Below are positions 60,976 to 64,000 of a stretch of DNA of 64,000 nt, one piece after another. The DNA is from JASLCR01 sp964619585. GTDB taxonomy: Bacteria > Patescibacteriota > Saccharimonadia > Saccharimonadales > Saccharimonadaceae. The notes beneath the pieces are model-generated. The model ran no database searches. It was not told where the DNA came from and worked only from the letters and a program-made list of their open reading frames with translations. Position numbers and translations under genes: made by a program. The DNA is taken from the NCBI GenBank assembly GCA_964619585.1, contig CAZUCO010000002.1, positions 124,001-188,000 on the forward strand, in the 5' to 3' direction. Numbering within the stretch: the first letter of the stretch is position 1; the number at the start of each line of letters is the position of its first letter.

Positions 60976-61782
60976 TTATAGCCGGATGTTACTACTGACC
61001 GTTTGCATGGTACTGGTGTAGTTGACTGTTTCACCACCTGAGACCCTGGAGGCAGTGATCGTGACCTTGATAGACGCAGCGATTGTTGGGTTGGTTACTG
61101 GAGTGGTACCAGCAGCATCGCTAAAGAACTCTGTTTTGAGTTCGCTGATACCACTCATCAGCTTTTCGTCTTCTGACTTACACACAGTAGTATTGGTGTA
61201 GCCTGGAGTACAGCTTGGGCGCTGCCAGATGGTGGAGTAAGCGGGTGAGGTGCCACAGCCTGGTTCACTAGAGATGATGGTACGCCTCCAGAGTTCGTTG
61301 GCCTTGATGTAATAGATGACCATGACTGGGAACATCTCACCGTAGTTGCAGGGAGTGGTTTCGTCAACGTCAAACATAACTAGCTGACGGTTGCTATCGA
61401 GTGGACTCTTGTCGATCGCTGGGACGTTCATGATCAGGATATTGTTGGTCGATGTATTGCCATTGGCTCCTCCCATGGCAGTGCTCCAGGCGGCTGTGTT
61501 GTCGTTGGATCCCTGTGGAGAGATAGTAGAGCCCGAGGTTTGGAGGAAGTTCATAGCTTTGGTTGCTTCAGACTCGATATTGTCGAGCGATGCTTGAGTG
61601 TCTTGGACGACACCGTTTTTGTCACTGGTCTGCAGCGACGAGCCAGTCAGGGAAACGATATAGCCAATGACTGTACCAATCAGGAGTATCAGTAGAGGCG
61701 CGACGATCAATACCTCGATGAGAGTGAGACCCGCTTGTTTTAAGCGGTGAGCTGGGTGATTATCGGTTGGAATACATTGCAT
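60976..61782 (-). CDS. Pseudopilin (PilW/PulJ-like)
   Basis: 268 residues with a leader ending KQAG-LTLIEVLIVAPLLILLIGTVIGYIVS, so Leu instead of Phe at +1 and Glu at +5. A large C-terminal domain has several Cys (TTPCNYG, EPGCGTS, PSCTPG). Probably a minor pilin priming the fibre tip. Overlaps the upstream minor pilin by 23 nt. Confidence 0.85.
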   Translation of the reverse strand: MQCIPTDNHPAHRLKQAGLTLIEVLIVAPLLILLIGTVIGYIVSLTGSSLQTSDKNGVVQDTQASLDNIESEATKAMNFLQTSGSTISPQGSNDNTAAWSTAMGGANGNTSTNNILIMNVPAIDKSPLDSNRQLVMFDVDETTPCNYGEMFPVMVIYYIKANELWRRTIISSEPGCGTSPAYSTIWQRPSCTPGYTNTTVCKSEDEKLMSGISELKTEFFSDAAGTTPVTNPTIAASIKVTITASRVSGGETVNYTSTMQTVSSNIRL

Positions 61783-62167
61783 GGCTTACATCTTTGTTAG
61801 TGTTATCAAACTGGTAGTTAACAGTACTGGTGATCAGGGTAATACCCGTCCTTGTAGTATCTGGACAAGAGCGCGTAACGGTAACAGTAGTAGTGCCTGT
61901 GAGAACTGGGTTGGATACGGTAGTTGGCCCTTCTAGTGTGACGGGGGTTGTATAGTTGCACGGCGGCGGTGTTACATTGGCATATTTTCGGAGGTAGAGA
62001 TAGGCGACGTCTGATGCAGCTGCAAGCCGAGCTGATTCGTTCCCGTTGCGCAATACTTGTCCCCACAGTAGATAACCTGCCATCAGGAAGGTGGCGCCGA
62101 TAAATAATGTAATCAGGAGCTCGACTGCTGAAAAACCTTGTTGGTTGGTAGGTGTTTGTTGTCTCAT
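61760..62167 (-). CDS. Minor pilin (PilV-like)
   Basis: 135 residues: QQG-FSAVELLITLFIGATFLMAGYLLWG prepilin signature and a small C-terminal domain with two Cys (PPPCNYT, RSCPDTT). Overlaps the preceding gene by 4 nt (ATGA), so 62164-62820, this gene and the PilW-like gene form a minor-pilin operon. Confidence 0.85.
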   Translation of the reverse strand: MRQQTPTNQQGFSAVELLITLFIGATFLMAGYLLWGQVLRNGNESARLAAASDVAYLYLRKYANVTPPPCNYTTPVTLEGPTTVSNPVLTGTTTVTVTRSCPDTTRTGITLITSTVNYQFDNTNKDVSHAMYSNR

Positions 62168-62820
62168 CTATGTTTACTCTTTACTTGTTTGAGGCCTGGG
62201 ATACCGAGAAATACTGTGTTGTCAGCCTCACTGATCCAGTAGAGATTGTATTTGACACAGTTGTTGTCCCAGCAGAGATTACCGTCTTTGTCGACCGGCT
62301 CATATATATAAGCGTCTTTGTAGGTGCCTGTACCGCCAGAATTGCCAAATGCCTCTTGAAGCTTGGCAGTATTTTCCGCGGCTCCGCACATATAGATACA
62401 CGCGAGGCCAAGATAGCCATTGCTGCTCGGTGGTTTCAAGCTAGAGTTGGTAGTGCCAGGTAACTCCTCGGTCATGTAACCAGAGGCTACTTGGTTAGGC
62501 GTATAGCTTGGATTGCCATAGGTGCCATCACCATTGATCAAGTTGCCAAGAGCGTGGTAGAACTCTCTGATGCCCGGGTAGGTGCCGACGCTTGGGGCGA
62601 GTGCTGCTGGAGAGGTTGAAGTGATCCTAGGGTTGCCTCGTGTATAGCGTAGCTCAAGGCCGCGTGCGATTGAAGCGATATCCTCCTGACGCTCTCTGTC
62701 GCGGGCGTCGCGCTGAAGGCTCGTAACCGACATCACCCCAAGTGTGGTCAAGATAGTGATCACAATCATAGTGATGAGGAGCTCAATAATAGTGAAGCCA
62801 GATCGATACGAGTGTCGCAT
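62164..62820 (-). CDS. Minor pilin, first gene of the cluster
   Basis: 218 residues: MRHSYRSG-FTIIELLITMIVITILTTLGVM with the prepilin motif, then RDARDRERQEDIASIARGLELRYT as in GspH/PilE-like minor pilins. The C-terminus has four Cys (ACIYMCG; LCWDNNC). ATG 62820 is favoured because TATGCT (complement of 62828-62833) lies 7 nt upstream; the upstream ATG at 62832 overlaps that box. Confidence 0.85.
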   Translation of the reverse strand: MRHSYRSGFTIIELLITMIVITILTTLGVMSVTSLQRDARDRERQEDIASIARGLELRYTRGNPRITSTSPAALAPSVGTYPGIREFYHALGNLINGDGTYGNPSYTPNQVASGYMTEELPGTTNSSLKPPSSNGYLGLACIYMCGAAENTAKLQEAFGNSGGTGTYKDAYIYEPVDKDGNLCWDNNCVKYNLYWISEADNTVFLGIPGLKQVKSKHR

Positions 62821-62860
62821 AGTACTTAGCATAAGCGTTTTTTGACTAGAGAACAAGTAA

Positions 62861-63880
62861 TTAAAGTTCGAGGGGCTCTTGGACGATCGTCACACGGAAC
62901 ATGTCGCGGACAGCACCAGCTATCTCATCGCGTGCGGCAGCGAGGTCGTTGTAGCTCGATGCTGATTCGTTGATGAGGACAAGGCAGTTCTTGTCGTGGA
63001 CGCGTATACCATGTAGTAGCTTGCCTTTGAAGCCCGCTTGCTCGATCAGCCAGCCGGTCGGAACTTTGTATGTTTTGTTGCCAAAGTCGAAGTGAGGCAT
63101 ATCAGGGTACTGAGTCAGAAGCTCGTTGAGCTGCCAGTCTTCGACGATCGCGTTTTTGAAAAATGATCCGGTGTTGGGACGTTCGTTTGGATCAGGAAGT
63201 TTGTCGGCTCGTATCGCGGTGACAGCATCTCTCAAGACTTGAGGAGTGAATATAGTAATGTTGTGGTCGGTAAAATAACGCTCAAGGGCAGGGTAAAACG
63301 GAGGCTGAGGAACTGACTTGTAAAGCTTGAGTGTGACGGCGGTGATAGCGTAGCGACCTGCCGCATCTCCGCGGAAGATACTGTGTCTGTAAGAGAATTG
63401 ACAGCCCTCGGCGTCGAGTGTGACGAAACGATCTTCCTCGATATCGTAGGCTTCGAGCTCTACAAATGTGTCAGCCAATTCTTGGCCATAGGCACCGATG
63501 TTTTGGACGGGTGCTGCACCGACTGTGCCTGGGATGGCACTAAGTGCTTCGATACCACTGAGACTTCTCTCGACGGCAAAAGCTACAGCTCCGTCCCATG
63601 ACTCGCCACCGCCAAACCGGATAGTAGTTGAACTAGCGTCATCTTGAAGAATAGTCTTTTCGGGGATACGATTGCGTATAATTATGCCGTCAAACCCTTC
63701 GTCATGAACAAGTGTGTTGCTCCCACCGCCCAAGACGACGATCTTGAGTTGTTGATTCTTGGCATTGCGGCATAGGCTGGCAAGCTCTTCTTTTGTGCTG
63801 GCGTCGGCCATAAAACGGGCGTTACCACCGAGCTTCATCGTCAGGTAGTTTTTGAGTGGAATGTTTGTGTGAATATCCAT
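62861..63880 (-). CDS. murB: UDP-N-acetylenolpyruvoylglucosamine reductase MurB
   Basis: FAD enzyme that reduces enolpyruvyl-UDP-GlcNAc to UDP-MurNAc, 339 residues. TMKLGGNARF, FAD loop VLGGGSNTLV, IPGTVGAAPVQNIGAYGQE, and the catalytic Ser in NTGSFFKN, with C-terminal LLHGIRVHDKNCLVLIN. E. coli-type length. Start set at 63880 (MDIHTNIPLKNY); the extension to 63943 is not family-like. A TATACT at the complement of 63895-63900 gives a short leader. Confidence 0.95.
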   Translation of the reverse strand: MDIHTNIPLKNYLTMKLGGNARFMADASTKEELASLCRNAKNQQLKIVVLGGGSNTLVHDEGFDGIIIRNRIPEKTILQDDASSTTIRFGGGESWDGAVAFAVERSLSGIEALSAIPGTVGAAPVQNIGAYGQELADTFVELEAYDIEEDRFVTLDAEGCQFSYRHSIFRGDAAGRYAITAVTLKLYKSVPQPPFYPALERYFTDHNITIFTPQVLRDAVTAIRADKLPDPNERPNTGSFFKNAIVEDWQLNELLTQYPDMPHFDFGNKTYKVPTGWLIEQAGFKGKLLHGIRVHDKNCLVLINESASSYNDLAAARDEIAGAVRDMFRVTIVQEPLEL

Positions 63881-63917
63881 AGATACTAAAACCAGTATAC
63901 TCCAAACGGGGGAGCGA

Positions 63918-63926
63918 TGGTATAAT
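63918..63926 (+). promoter_or_regulatory. Extended -10 box of tRNA-Arg
   Basis: TGGTATAAT 13 nt before the tRNA 5' end, transcribed divergently from murB. Confidence 0.6.
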
Positions 63927-63939
63927 AAACCAAAGATAT

Positions 63940-64000
63940 GCACCCGTAGCTCAGTGGATAGAGCACTGGTCTTCGGAACCAGGTGTCGTACGTTCGAATC
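63940..64000 (+). tRNA. tRNA-Arg (TCG), truncated by window end
   Basis: GCACCCG acceptor strand, D-arm GCTCAGTGGATAGAGC, anticodon stem CTGGT/ACCAG with loop CTTCGGA, anticodon TCG (CGN codons), and the T-arm start CGTTCGAATC. The acceptor 3' strand lies beyond the window. Confidence 0.9.

Noticed and set aside
1..64000. Recoding of UGA as glycine (code 25)
   Set aside because: Many conserved genes end in TGA at the expected length (for example mazG-like, tsaE, ruvA) and none needs in-frame TGA read-through.
1..64000. rRNA operon, tmRNA, RNase P RNA or insertion sequences
   Set aside because: Intergenic gaps were read on both strands and none shows the conserved cores of these RNAs, nor a transposase gene with terminal inverted repeats.

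Overview
The window reads as ordinary, densely packed chromosome of a small-genome Candidate Phyla Radiation bacterium, most likely a Candidatus Saccharibacteria (TM7) member. The signs are: MurT/GatD amidation genes and other peptidoglycan genes (murA, murB, murJ, a class A PBP) beside a type IV pilus locus; short forms of HrcA and TsaB; very short intergenic gaps; and little biosynthetic metabolism. UGA behaves as a stop throughout, which argues against Gracilibacteria/Absconditabacteria. This placement is inferred from content and was not computed.

Layout: 0-10 kb holds ftsH, murJ, lepA, a DUF2142-like membrane protein, a CMP-kinase-like gene, CIRCE-hrcA-grpE and a convergent six-hairpin-like membrane protein. 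10-21 kb holds a pilin, yebC, a repeat-bearing surface protein, then ruvC, PBP1A, ruvA, a YqfO-like gene and ruvB, a PH-domain protein, a divergent pilin and the recA-mazG-recX run. 21-28 kb is a minus-strand type IV pilus operon (pilB, pilC, pilM, pilN, pilO and a small membrane protein). 28-34 kb carries tsaE-tsaB, rny, a BspA-type leucine-rich surface protein and small genes. 34.7-36.7 kb is a GC-richer stretch of three unrecognised genes between hairpins. 36.8-44.4 kb has tRNA-Pro, bcp, a phosphatase, gatD/murT, a three-gene membrane AAA+ (Clp-like) module and a DEAD-box helicase. 44.6-54 kb is accessory: aldo/keto reductase with a large palindromic operator, regulators, two Nudix genes, an Arr-type rifamycin ADP-ribosyltransferase, tiny ORFs and three tRNAs. 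54-64 kb has a HELSH-bearing lipoprotein, an XRE-MurA fusion, glyA, a secreted SGNH hydrolase, five pilin or pseudopilin genes, murB and the start of tRNA-Arg.

A recurring promoter design runs through the window. An extended -10 box (TGnTAnnnT) lies 6 to 8 nt upstream of the ATG, so transcription should start at or next to the start codon. First genes of transcription units are therefore probably often leaderless, while genes inside operons (and recA, rny, yebC, glyA) have recognisable Shine-Dalgarno sequences. This pattern was used to choose many starts and to find genes too short for routine ORF calling.

The most unusual content is the membrane-anchored Clp-like ATPase between two small membrane proteins, one resembling I78 protease inhibitors; the XRE-MurA fusion; the leaderless promoter architecture; a gene-conversion tract between tandem pilins; and a frameshifted YD-repeat gene beside arr.
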